The notes beneath the pieces were generated by a model. That model was not told the origin of the DNA. It ran no database searches and worked only from the letters and a program-made list of their open reading frames with translations. A DNA stretch of 64,000 nt from Mycobacterium bourgelatii (GTDB taxonomy: Bacteria; Actinomycetota; Actinomycetes; Mycobacteriales; Mycobacteriaceae): the NCBI RefSeq assembly GCF_010723575.1, contig NZ_BLKZ01000001.1, positions 2,480,001 through 2,544,000 on the forward strand, read 5' to 3'. Below are positions 55,166-62,940 of the stretch, piece after piece (within the stretch, counting starts at the first letter, position 1; every line of letters starts with the position of its first letter). Made by a program: the position numbers and the translations under genes.

Positions 55166-57133
55166 CTACGGGTAGAAGGGGTTGAGGTCCGGCGGGATGA
55201 TCTGGTTTCCGGTCACGCCGGTGAACCGGATGAAGACCTGCGCGGGGATGTTCAGCGTCTGGTAGATCCCGGCTCCGAGCAATGAGACCGGCAGCTGCAA
55301 GAAGCTGGGCACCGCCTGGACGATGCTGTCGATCGGGTCGAACACCAGGTAAGGAATCGTGGCCGCGATCGTGCGCGCCGTCAGGGTCACGTTCTGCGGG
55401 ATGTCGGGATAACCCTGGGTGGCGAACGTTTGGTTCAGTACGGCGAACAGGTTGGAGCCGGGGTCAAAGTAGTAGTCGTTGAAGGCAGAGGACGTGAGGG
55501 GAGCGCCCAGCATGTACGACGCCGGGGTCAGGCCGAATGTGTCCAAAATCGTTGGCGTCGTGCTGTTGATCTGCCATTGGTTGTTGATCCAACCGTCCAT
55601 CATGTCGTTGCCGGCCTGATCCCACATCAGGAATGTCGCTGTCTCCAGCGGTGATTGGAAGCCGTGGCCGCGACCGAACTGGTCGGGGGAGATGTGACCG
55701 TGGTCGGTGACCATGAGGATGTCCCATTCCTCGCCGGTCGTGTTCTCCCACTCCCACACCGCTCCCAACAGGCCTCCGCCGCCGTTGGTTTGGGTGCCGA
55801 GTTGGGCATCCATGATCTGAAGGGCCTGCACGTACTGCGGCGAACCGCCACCGAATGCGTGACCGACCTCGTCGACCCCGACGTAGTACGCGAAGATCAA
55901 ATTGCCCTTGTTGGGATCGGCGGCCAAAATCGCGGCCGTGGCCTGGTCGGTGACCTGGGCCTGCGACGCGGCCCAGAGCACGTCGTTCGGGTCGTGCCCA
56001 ACGAATTGGATGTTGTCGGCGGGGAACGCGCCGGCACCGGCGATATCGGTGATGACTTGCCAGTTTCCGATGACCGTGGTGCTGACGTCGTCGCCGTAGA
56101 AGCCCTCGAGTTGGTTGAACACCGTGGGCCACATGTCGTACGTCCATGGGGTGAAGACGTTGTTGGTCACACCGGATTGCTCGCTCCACACACCGGTCGT
56201 AATGGCCGTCCACGACGGGTTGGAGATGCTGGTGTGGCCGATGATCGTCGACGCGGCGGTGGTGCTCTGCTGCATGAACGCGTGGAAGTTCGGGGTACCG
56301 GCGGGGTCGGACAGGATTCTGCTCAGATTCGTGCCGTCAGTGCCGATCAGCAGGAAGTTGCGATCGGGTGCGGCCGCAAGCAGATTGCCGACGGTCATTG
56401 CATCGGACGGCACGAACAGGACGTTCCCCATGCCGAATCCGCCCTCGCCGTTGGCGCCCGGGGCGCCGAAGAAGGACAGTGCTCGACCTCCGAGCCCACC
56501 GAACCCGTACGTGACCGCGCCGACGCCGCCGGTGCCGCCGGCTCCGCCATTGCCCCACAGCAACCCGCCGGTGCCGCCGTTGCCGCCGACGCCGCGTCCG
56601 ATACCGCCGGAGCCGCCAACGCCGCCGTTACCGATCAACCCGGCGTCACCGCCACGTCCGCCTCGGCCACCCGGCGCACCGGATCCGCCATTGCCGCCAT
56701 TGCCCCACAGGATGCCGCCAGCCCCACCGTTCTGGCCGGTGCCGGGTGTACCGTCGGCCCCGTTGCCGATCAGCGGGCGGCCCAACAGCAGGTTGGTGGG
56801 CGCGTTGATCGCACCCAGAACCTGGTCGCCGACGGCCTGCAACGGGTTGGCGGCGGCCGCTTCTGCCGCCGCATACGCCCCACTGGCGCCATTCAATGCC
56901 TGCACAAAGCGCTCATGGAACGCCGCCGCCTGCGCACTGATGGCTTGGTACTCCTGGGCCTGCCCGGAAAAGAGCGCCGCGATCGCTCTTGATACCTCGT
57001 CGGCGGCCGCGGCCGCCAGCGTGTTGGTCGGAGTTAACGCCGCTTGGTTCGCTGCCTGGATCGAGGACTCGAGAGCCGCGAGATTCGCGGCCGCCGTCGA
57101 CAACAGGTCTGGTGCTGCGATCACGTACGACAT
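55166..57133 (-). CDS. PE_PGRS protein with C-terminal phosphodiesterase-like domain
   Basis: 655 residues. PE domain at 1-95 (MSYVIAAPDLLSTAAANLAAL; export by an ESX type VII system is the family rule), a linker with the GRPLIGNGADG motif, then a Gly-Gly-X/Gly-Asn PGRS stretch at about 125-235. Residues about 255-655 look like the alkaline phosphatase superfamily (type I phosphodiesterase): Asp266 in LLIGTDG, a Ser/Thr-rich nucleophile segment (TSISNPSWTAITTG, 301-314), Asp421 and His425 (DEVGHAFGG), Asp477-His478 (VTDHGH) and His490. ATG 57133 has GGGAGGAC upstream; the frame to 57193 is not needed. Substrate unknown. Confidence 0.9.
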   Translation of the reverse strand: MSYVIAAPDLLSTAAANLAALESSIQAANQAALTPTNTLAAAAADEVSRAIAALFSGQAQEYQAISAQAAAFHERFVQALNGASGAYAAAEAAAANPLQAVGDQVLGAINAPTNLLLGRPLIGNGADGTPGTGQNGGAGGILWGNGGNGGSGAPGGRGGRGGDAGLIGNGGVGGSGGIGRGVGGNGGTGGLLWGNGGAGGTGGVGAVTYGFGGLGGRALSFFGAPGANGEGGFGMGNVLFVPSDAMTVGNLLAAAPDRNFLLIGTDGTNLSRILSDPAGTPNFHAFMQQSTTAASTIIGHTSISNPSWTAITTGVWSEQSGVTNNVFTPWTYDMWPTVFNQLEGFYGDDVSTTVIGNWQVITDIAGAGAFPADNIQFVGHDPNDVLWAASQAQVTDQATAAILAADPNKGNLIFAYYVGVDEVGHAFGGGSPQYVQALQIMDAQLGTQTNGGGGLLGAVWEWENTTGEEWDILMVTDHGHISPDQFGRGHGFQSPLETATFLMWDQAGNDMMDGWINNQWQINSTTPTILDTFGLTPASYMLGAPLTSSAFNDYYFDPGSNLFAVLNQTFATQGYPDIPQNVTLTARTIAATIPYLVFDPIDSIVQAVPSFLQLPVSLLGAGIYQTLNIPAQVFIRFTGVTGNQIIPPDLNPFYP

Positions 57134-57462
57134 GTGGTCCTCCCAATCCGGCAACCTTGACCATCGGAAGATGTGACGCGCCCATAATGGCACGTTTCGA
57201 ACGACTTTTCGGCGTAGTCAATAAGTAACTGGGCCGTCACTGTACCCGGTTAACCTCTAGAGTCACCCCAGCCTCGCCGTGCACATTTTCCCCAGCTGTA
57301 AGGGTGTCGAAGATGGCCGGGCCGAATGTCGGTGCAGCAGTGCAGGAATGAATTCAACGCCAGCTCGCCTATCGGGCGCTTCTGTTATCTCGGCGTCGTC
57401 CGGCGGGTGCCACAGGGATTGGGTGAGATAGAAGCGTGGCCGGGATGGGGCAGGTTCGCAGA
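57134..57462. other. Intergenic region upstream of the PE_PGRS gene
   Basis: 329 bases between two minus-strand genes. I see the PE_PGRS ribosome binding site (GGGAGGAC) and no convincing gene, repeat or terminator. A promoter for the PE_PGRS gene is expected here, but no clear -35/-10 pair was found. Confidence 0.4.
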
Positions 57463-58308
57463 CTAGAAGCGGTAGCGCAGGATACGGGCCTTCCTGGCGC
57501 CGGCCTTGAATTTCCCAGATGCTTTGGTAGCTAATCGAATCCAGCGCGGGAACAGGTCGACCTCCGGTGTGTGCGCCAGGCTGGCCTCCTCGACCAACGT
57601 CAACCGGGGATTCCAGCTCTCGGGCACTCGGGCGTCTTTGAAGCCCGCGTACCCCCATTGGGTACCGACGCTGGAGAACATCCGCTGCGGGGCCAGCTTC
57701 ACCGCAACCCGACTGAACCAGCCGATGCGTCCGTAGTCGTTGAAGGCCAACTCGCCGGAGCCGAAGTGGTCGGTGATGCGGCGAAAGATGCCGACGATCA
57801 CCGGCTTGGACAGGAACGCGAACAGCCCGTCGGCAATCAGGATGGTGGGTCGGTCGGCCGGGATCCCGGACGGCCAGTTGTCGTCGGCAAGCGACACGGC
57901 GATGGAATGCGCGTTGTCGAGGCCAGGCATCGTCTGATCGCGCAACGCGATGACGCGCGGCAGGTCGATGCTGTACCAGTCCACGGTGTGGGGCGGGCTG
58001 ACCCGGTGCACGCCCGTGTCCAGCCCGGCGCCGAGATCCACCACCACGGCATCGGGGTGCTTGGCGATGAACGCGCGGACCCGGTCGTCGAGCATCTTGG
58101 CGCGCAGCGCCGTCTGGCAGACAACGCTGTCGGTCACGCCGAGTCCGGCGAAGTCGTAATCGATCTTGCCGACGATGTCGTCGGCGAGTGTGTCGCCGAG
58201 GATCGGCCGGGACCAGCGGCTATCCAGCGCTCGGGCGTACTGGGTCAGGAATGCGGTCTGCTCGAGCGTGGACAAGTCACTGACGTCGATTCCGGAGTGA
58301 GTGGCCAC
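57463..58308 (-). CDS. Class I methyltransferase, leucine-carboxyl-methyltransferase-like family
   Basis: 281 residues. VVDLGAGLDTGVHRV is motif I of the LCM-type family; YSIDLPRVIALR, SLADDNWPSG and TILIADGLFAFLSK follow in the family order. GTG 58308 gives an N-terminus beginning VATHSGIDVSDLSTLEQT, usual for this family; the frame to 58446 would overlap the fadD11 region. It diverges from fadD11. Such proteins in mycobacteria act on small molecules or lipids; the substrate is not evident. Confidence 0.85.
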   Translation of the reverse strand: MATHSGIDVSDLSTLEQTAFLTQYARALDSRWSRPILGDTLADDIVGKIDYDFAGLGVTDSVVCQTALRAKMLDDRVRAFIAKHPDAVVVDLGAGLDTGVHRVSPPHTVDWYSIDLPRVIALRDQTMPGLDNAHSIAVSLADDNWPSGIPADRPTILIADGLFAFLSKPVIVGIFRRITDHFGSGELAFNDYGRIGWFSRVAVKLAPQRMFSSVGTQWGYAGFKDARVPESWNPRLTLVEEASLAHTPEVDLFPRWIRLATKASGKFKAGARKARILRYRF

Positions 58309-58445
58309 TGTCGCCAAAGTACGCTGAGTGGTGCAAGTATTCCGTGCGTCGCGTCGGCGGACGTACGCTCTGGGCGGCGCGGATCCGGTGTCGAGGAATG
58401 CCAAGGAGTAGCCGACGAGTGCCGAGGAGTGCCGAGGAGAATGCA

Positions 58446-60272
58446 ATGACCACGACCGATCGAGCGGTCACCATGTGTGAGGCGTTTCAGCGGACCGCGG
58501 CGATCCAGCCGGATGCCGTCGCGCTGCGGACGGTCGGCGGCGGGCAGACCTTGACCTGGCGGGAGTATGCGGAACAGGTGCGCCTGGCAGCGGCCGGCCT
58601 GGCGGGCCTAGGGGTCTCGCGCGGCGACACCGTTTCGCTGATGATGGCCAACCGGGTCGAGTTCTATCCGCTCGAGGTAGGCGCGCAACACTCTGGGGCA
58701 ACGTCGTTTTCGGTCTACAACACGCTGCCCGCCGAGCAGCTGACGTACGTGTTCGAAAACGCCGGCACCAAGGTCGTGATCTGCGAGGAGCAGTACGTCG
58801 ACCGGATCCGCGCCAGCGGCGCACCGATCGAGCACATCGTCTGCATCGACGGTGCCCCCGACGGCGTGCTGTCCGTGGCGGACCTGTATGCGGCCGCGGC
58901 TGACGACTTCGAATTCGAGCAGACGTGGCGCGCGGTGCAGCCCGAGGACATCCTGACTCTGATCTACACCTCGGGGACCACGGGCAACCCAAAGGGCGTC
59001 GAGATGACGCACGCCAACATCCTTTTCGAGGGCTACGCCGTAGACGAGGTCTTCGGGATCGAATTCGGCGACCGGCTCGCGTCGTTCCTGCCGACGGCGC
59101 ACATCGCCGACCGGATGTGCGGCCTGTACATCCAGGAGATGTTCGGCACCCAGGTCACCACCGTGGCAGACCCGCGCGCGATCGTGGCGGCCCTGCCCGA
59201 TGCGCGTCCGACCGTATGGGGCGCCGTGCCGCGGGTATGGGAAAAGCTCAAGGCCGGAATCGAATTCACGGTCAGCAACGAGACGGACGAGACGAAGCGG
59301 TCCGCGTTGCAGTGGGCGATGTCGGTGGCCGACAAGCGCGCCCAAGCATTGCTGGCCGGTGAACCGATGTCCGACGAACTGGCCGCCGAATGGACACAGG
59401 CCGACGAACAGGTGCTGTCCAAGCTGCGCGAGAAGCTCGGTTTTGGCGAGTTGCGGTGGGCGATCTCCGGAGCGGCGCCGGTCCCGAAGGAAACCCTGGC
59501 GTTCTTCGCCGGCATCGGCATCCCGATCGCCGAGGTGTGGGGCATGTCCGAGCTCAGCTGCGCGGCCACCGCCAGCCATCCCCGCGCCGCCCGCCTGGGC
59601 ACCGTCGGCAAGCTGCTGCCGGGGTTGGAGGGCCGGATCGCCGAGGACGGCGAATTCCTGGTGCGCGGCCCGCTGGTGATGAGGGGCTACCGCAAGGAGC
59701 TGGCAAAGACCGCCGAGGCGATCGACGCCGACGGGTGGCTGCACACCGGTGACATCTTCGAGATGGACGCCGACGGCTATCTGCGGGTGGTGGACCGCAA
59801 GAAGGAGTTGATCATCAATGCGGCCGGAAAGAACATGTCGCCGGCCAACATTGAGAACACGATCCTGGCGGCGTGCCCGCTGATCGGCGTCGTGATCGCC
59901 ATCGGGGACGGGCGCCCCTACAACACGGCGCTGCTGGTGTTCGATGCCGATTCGGTCGGCCCCACCGCCGCTCGGCACGGGCTGGAGGCGTCGCCCGCAG
60001 CCTTGGCCGCCGATCCGCAGATCGTGGCGCAGGTGGCCGCCGGCGTCGCCGCGGCAAACGAGAAGCTGGCACGAGTCGAGCAGATCAAGCGTTTCCGAAT
60101 CTTGCCCACCCTGTGGGAGCCGGGTGGCGACGAGATCACCCTGACGATGAAGCTGAAGCGCAAGCCCATTGCCGCCAAGTTCGCCGCCGAGATCGAAGAG
60201 CTGTACGCGGCCGAACCTGGCCCCGATATCCATGAGCCCGCCAAGCCAGTACCTGCGACTGCCTCGGCGTGA
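58446..60272 (+). CDS. fadD11: Long-chain fatty-acid-CoA ligase FadD11
   Basis: 608 residues, a complete adenylate-forming enzyme that activates fatty acids to acyl-CoA. AMP-binding LIYTSGTTGNPKGVEMTH near residue 175, GAAPVPKET, GMSELSC, HTGDIFEMDADGYLRVVDRKKELIINAAGKNMSP and the C-terminal K-containing tail. ATG 58446 fits the family start (MTTTDRAVTMCEAFQRTAA). In M. tuberculosis the corresponding sequence is split into fadD11.1 and fadD11; here it is one frame. It sits just before plsB1, so acyl-CoA made here could feed acyl transfer. Confidence 0.94.
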   Translation: MTTTDRAVTMCEAFQRTAAIQPDAVALRTVGGGQTLTWREYAEQVRLAAAGLAGLGVSRGDTVSLMMANRVEFYPLEVGAQHSGATSFSVYNTLPAEQLTYVFENAGTKVVICEEQYVDRIRASGAPIEHIVCIDGAPDGVLSVADLYAAAADDFEFEQTWRAVQPEDILTLIYTSGTTGNPKGVEMTHANILFEGYAVDEVFGIEFGDRLASFLPTAHIADRMCGLYIQEMFGTQVTTVADPRAIVAALPDARPTVWGAVPRVWEKLKAGIEFTVSNETDETKRSALQWAMSVADKRAQALLAGEPMSDELAAEWTQADEQVLSKLREKLGFGELRWAISGAAPVPKETLAFFAGIGIPIAEVWGMSELSCAATASHPRAARLGTVGKLLPGLEGRIAEDGEFLVRGPLVMRGYRKELAKTAEAIDADGWLHTGDIFEMDADGYLRVVDRKKELIINAAGKNMSPANIENTILAACPLIGVVIAIGDGRPYNTALLVFDADSVGPTAARHGLEASPAALAADPQIVAQVAAGVAAANEKLARVEQIKRFRILPTLWEPGGDEITLTMKLKRKPIAAKFAAEIEELYAAEPGPDIHEPAKPVPATASA

Positions 60273-60286
60273 CGGGAGGTGTGGCG

Positions 60287-62179
60287 ATGACCGCGGGAGA
60301 AATCGGCCGAATCAGGATGCGGAAGCTGTTGCAGCGCACCGGCATTGTCGGAGAGGCCACGACGGCGCTGGCCACCGACCCGCCTGAGGTGGCCCAGCTG
60401 CTGCAGGCGCAGTGGTTCAGCGAGCGGCTGGATGCGTTGGCAGACGAGCTTGGCCGCGACAGCGCCGATGTTCGAGCGGAGGCCGCGGGTTACCTGCGCG
60501 AGGTGGCCGCGACGCTGGACGAGCGCGCCGTGCACGCGTGGCGTGGGTTCAGCCGATGGTTGATGCGCGCCTACGACGTGCTGGTGGATGAGGACCAGAT
60601 CGCACACCTGCGCAAGCTTGACCGCAAGGCGACACTGGCGTTTGCGTTCTCGCACCGGTCCTACCTGGACGGCATGCTGTTGCCCGAAGCGATTGCGGCG
60701 AACCGGCTTTCGCCGGCGCTGACGTTCGGCGGGGCGAACCTGAACTTCTTTCCGATGGGCGGGTTCGCCAAACGCACCGGCACGATCTTCATCCGGCGGC
60801 AGACCAAGGACATCCCGGTCTACCGGTTCGTGTTGCGCGCCTACACCGCTCAGCTGGTGCAAAACCACGCCAACCTCACCTGGTCGATCGAGGGAGGGCG
60901 GACCCGGACCGGCAAGCTGCGGCCGCCGGTGTTCGGCATCCTGCGCTACATCACCGACGCCGTCGACGAAATCGACGGCCCGGAAGTGTATTTGGTGCCG
61001 ACGTCCATCGTCTACGACCAGCTGCACGAGGTAGAAGCGATGACCACCGAGGCCTACGGTGCCGCCAAGCGGCCGGAGGACCTCCGTTTTCTGGTGCGGC
61101 TGTCGCGGCAGCAAGGCGAACGGCTCGGCCGGGCCTACCTCGACTTCGGTGACCCGCTGCCGTTGCGGCAGCGCCTCGACGAGTTGCGGGCCGACCCGTC
61201 GGGCACCGGTACGGTGGTCGAGCGCATCGCGCTGGACGTGGAGCACCGAATCAACCGCGCCACGCCTGTCACGCCCACCGCGGTGGTGAGTCTGGCCCTG
61301 CTCGGCGCTGACCGCTCGCTGTCCATCAGCGAGGTGCTGGCCACGGTGCGGCCCCTGGCCAGCTACATCGCGGCCCGCAACTGGACGGTCGCAGGCGCCG
61401 CCGACCTGACAAATAAGTCGACGATCCGCTGGACCCTGCATCAGATGGTCGACTCGGGCGTGGTCAGTGTGTACGACGCGGGGACCGAAGCGGTCTGGGG
61501 GATCGGACACGACCAACACCTGGTCGCGGCCTTCTACCGCAACACCGCCATCCACATCCTGGTCGACCGCGCGATCGCCGAATTGGCGCTGGTGGCGGCG
61601 TCCGAAGAGGCAAGTGATGGCACGGTGGCGCCGGCGGCGGTACGCGACGAAGCGCTGCGGCTGCGCGAGCTGTTGAAGTTCGAGTTCCTGTTCTCGGGTC
61701 GCGCGCAGTTCGAGAAGGAGCTCGCCGACGAGGTCCGTCTCATCGGACCGGCGGTGGACACCACCAAGCCCGCGAGTGCGGCCGACGTGCGGCGGCTACT
61801 CGAATCGGCCGATCTGCTGCTGGCGCACCTGGTGCTGCGTCCGTTCCTGGACGCCTATCACATCGTGGCCGACCGGCTGGCCGCGCTGGAGGATGAAGAG
61901 CTCGACGAGAACGCGTTCCTGACCGAATGCCTTGAGGTCGGCAAGCAGTGGGAGCTGCAGCGCAGGATCGCCAGCGCCGAGTCGAGGTCGATGGAACTGT
62001 TCAAGACCGCGCTGCGGCTGGCTCGGCATCGGGAGCTGGTTGACGGCGCCGACGCCGAGGACATCGCCAAACGCCGTCAGGAGTTCGCGGACGAGATCGC
62101 TGCGGCGACGCGACGAGTCAACGTGATCGCGGAAATCGCCAGGAGGCGCGTCAGCGCCGCGGATGGGCCAGCATCTTAA
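60287..62179 (+). CDS. plsB1: Glycerol-3-phosphate acyltransferase PlsB1
   Basis: 630 residues. The acyltransferase HX4D motif is HRSYLD (His123-Asp128), followed by the conserved FMGGFAKRTGTIFIRR-like block, SIEGGRTRTGKLRPP and VPTSIVYDQ. It forms lysophosphatidate from glycerol-3-phosphate and acyl-CoA at the membrane. ATG 60287 is preferred because GGGAGGTG lies 6 bases upstream; GTG 60269 would overlap the fadD11 stop by 4 bases. In both cases it is in one operon with fadD11. The C-terminal part (about 440-630) is mostly helical. Confidence 0.93.
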   Translation: MTAGEIGRIRMRKLLQRTGIVGEATTALATDPPEVAQLLQAQWFSERLDALADELGRDSADVRAEAAGYLREVAATLDERAVHAWRGFSRWLMRAYDVLVDEDQIAHLRKLDRKATLAFAFSHRSYLDGMLLPEAIAANRLSPALTFGGANLNFFPMGGFAKRTGTIFIRRQTKDIPVYRFVLRAYTAQLVQNHANLTWSIEGGRTRTGKLRPPVFGILRYITDAVDEIDGPEVYLVPTSIVYDQLHEVEAMTTEAYGAAKRPEDLRFLVRLSRQQGERLGRAYLDFGDPLPLRQRLDELRADPSGTGTVVERIALDVEHRINRATPVTPTAVVSLALLGADRSLSISEVLATVRPLASYIAARNWTVAGAADLTNKSTIRWTLHQMVDSGVVSVYDAGTEAVWGIGHDQHLVAAFYRNTAIHILVDRAIAELALVAASEEASDGTVAPAAVRDEALRLRELLKFEFLFSGRAQFEKELADEVRLIGPAVDTTKPASAADVRRLLESADLLLAHLVLRPFLDAYHIVADRLAALEDEELDENAFLTECLEVGKQWELQRRIASAESRSMELFKTALRLARHRELVDGADAEDIAKRRQEFADEIAAATRRVNVIAEIARRRVSAADGPAS

Positions 62180-62360
62180 GCGCGACCCCGACCGCGAGAC
62201 CGACACCGGCGCCGCTCAGGACCGCCGCCGCCGTGCTGGTGGTCACGACTCCGACGACCAGAAACGCGACCAGGCCGGCGATGACGGCGAACAACTTGTG
62301 CCGCGGCCACGGAACACCCGCGATCAGCACGTCCGACGTGTTGAGGGCGGGCAAAGTCAT
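62151..62360 (-). CDS. Small membrane protein
   Basis: 69 residues, unrecognised. Two hydrophobic segments (about 20-35, HKLFAVIAGLVAFLVVGVV, and 38-60, TAAAVLSGAGVGLAVGVALKML) predict an inner-membrane protein with a short basic end (AHPRR). ATG 62360 (MTLPALNTSD). Its 3' end overlaps plsB1 by 29 bp in convergent orientation. It is divergent from the nitroreductase-family gene. Function unknown. Confidence 0.7.
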   Translation of the reverse strand: MTLPALNTSDVLIAGVPWPRHKLFAVIAGLVAFLVVGVVTTSTAAAVLSGAGVGLAVGVALKMLAHPRR

Positions 62361-62458
62361 ACGTTCACCATACCCGGCACAATTTTTTTCGTTCAATCGA
62401 ACTCTTTGATGTGAGCGCGCTGATCTATGGTGCGGATCGCGCGCATAGAGTTGGTGGT

Positions 62459-62896
62459 ATGCCGCTCACAGGTGAATACGAACCCAGCCCCTCCGATTGG
62501 TCGCGCGAACACGCCGAAAAAATCATCGCCTCCGGCGGTACCGAAGCCACGGAATTGCAGGGCAAGCCTGTCATCCTGCTGACGACCGTCGGGGCCAAGA
62601 CCGGCAAGCTCCGCAAGACCCCGCTGATGCGTGTCGAACACAACGGCGAGTACGCGATCGTCGCGTCACTGGGCGGGGCGCCGAAGCACCCGGTCTGGTA
62701 CCACAACGTCAAGAAGAATCCGCGGGTGGAGTTGCAGGACGGTCCCGTGACCGGTGACTACGAGGCCCGCGAGGTGTTCGGCGACGAGAAAGCCACGTGG
62801 TGGGAGCGGGCGGTGGAAGTATGGCCGGATTACGCCGAGTACCAGAAGAAGACCGAACGCCAGATTCCGGTGTTCGTCCTGACCCCGGTGAGCTGA
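62459..62896 (+). CDS. Deazaflavin (F420)-dependent nitroreductase family protein (Rv1558-like)
   Basis: 145 residues of the Ddn/DUF385 family. LLTTVGAKTGKLRKTPLMRVEHNGEYAIVASLGGAPKHPVWYHNVKKNP is the family signature that binds F420 and the substrate; a C-terminal IPVFVLTPV strand is present. ATG 62459 gives MPLTGEYEPS; the open frame to 62411 is not needed. In M. tuberculosis Rv1558 is next to ilvA (Rv1559), as here. Substrate not known. Confidence 0.9.
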   Translation: MPLTGEYEPSPSDWSREHAEKIIASGGTEATELQGKPVILLTTVGAKTGKLRKTPLMRVEHNGEYAIVASLGGAPKHPVWYHNVKKNPRVELQDGPVTGDYEAREVFGDEKATWWERAVEVWPDYAEYQKKTERQIPVFVLTPVS

Positions 62897-62940
62897 CCTT
62901 CCCGCTGAGTGTGTAGGTGCGGGCATGGCACCATTGACCG

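Noticed and set aside
56500..56760. A DNA-level tandem repeat or mobile element in the GC-rich stretch
   Set aside because: It is the Gly-Gly-Asn codon repeat of the PGRS domain, in frame within the PE_PGRS gene.
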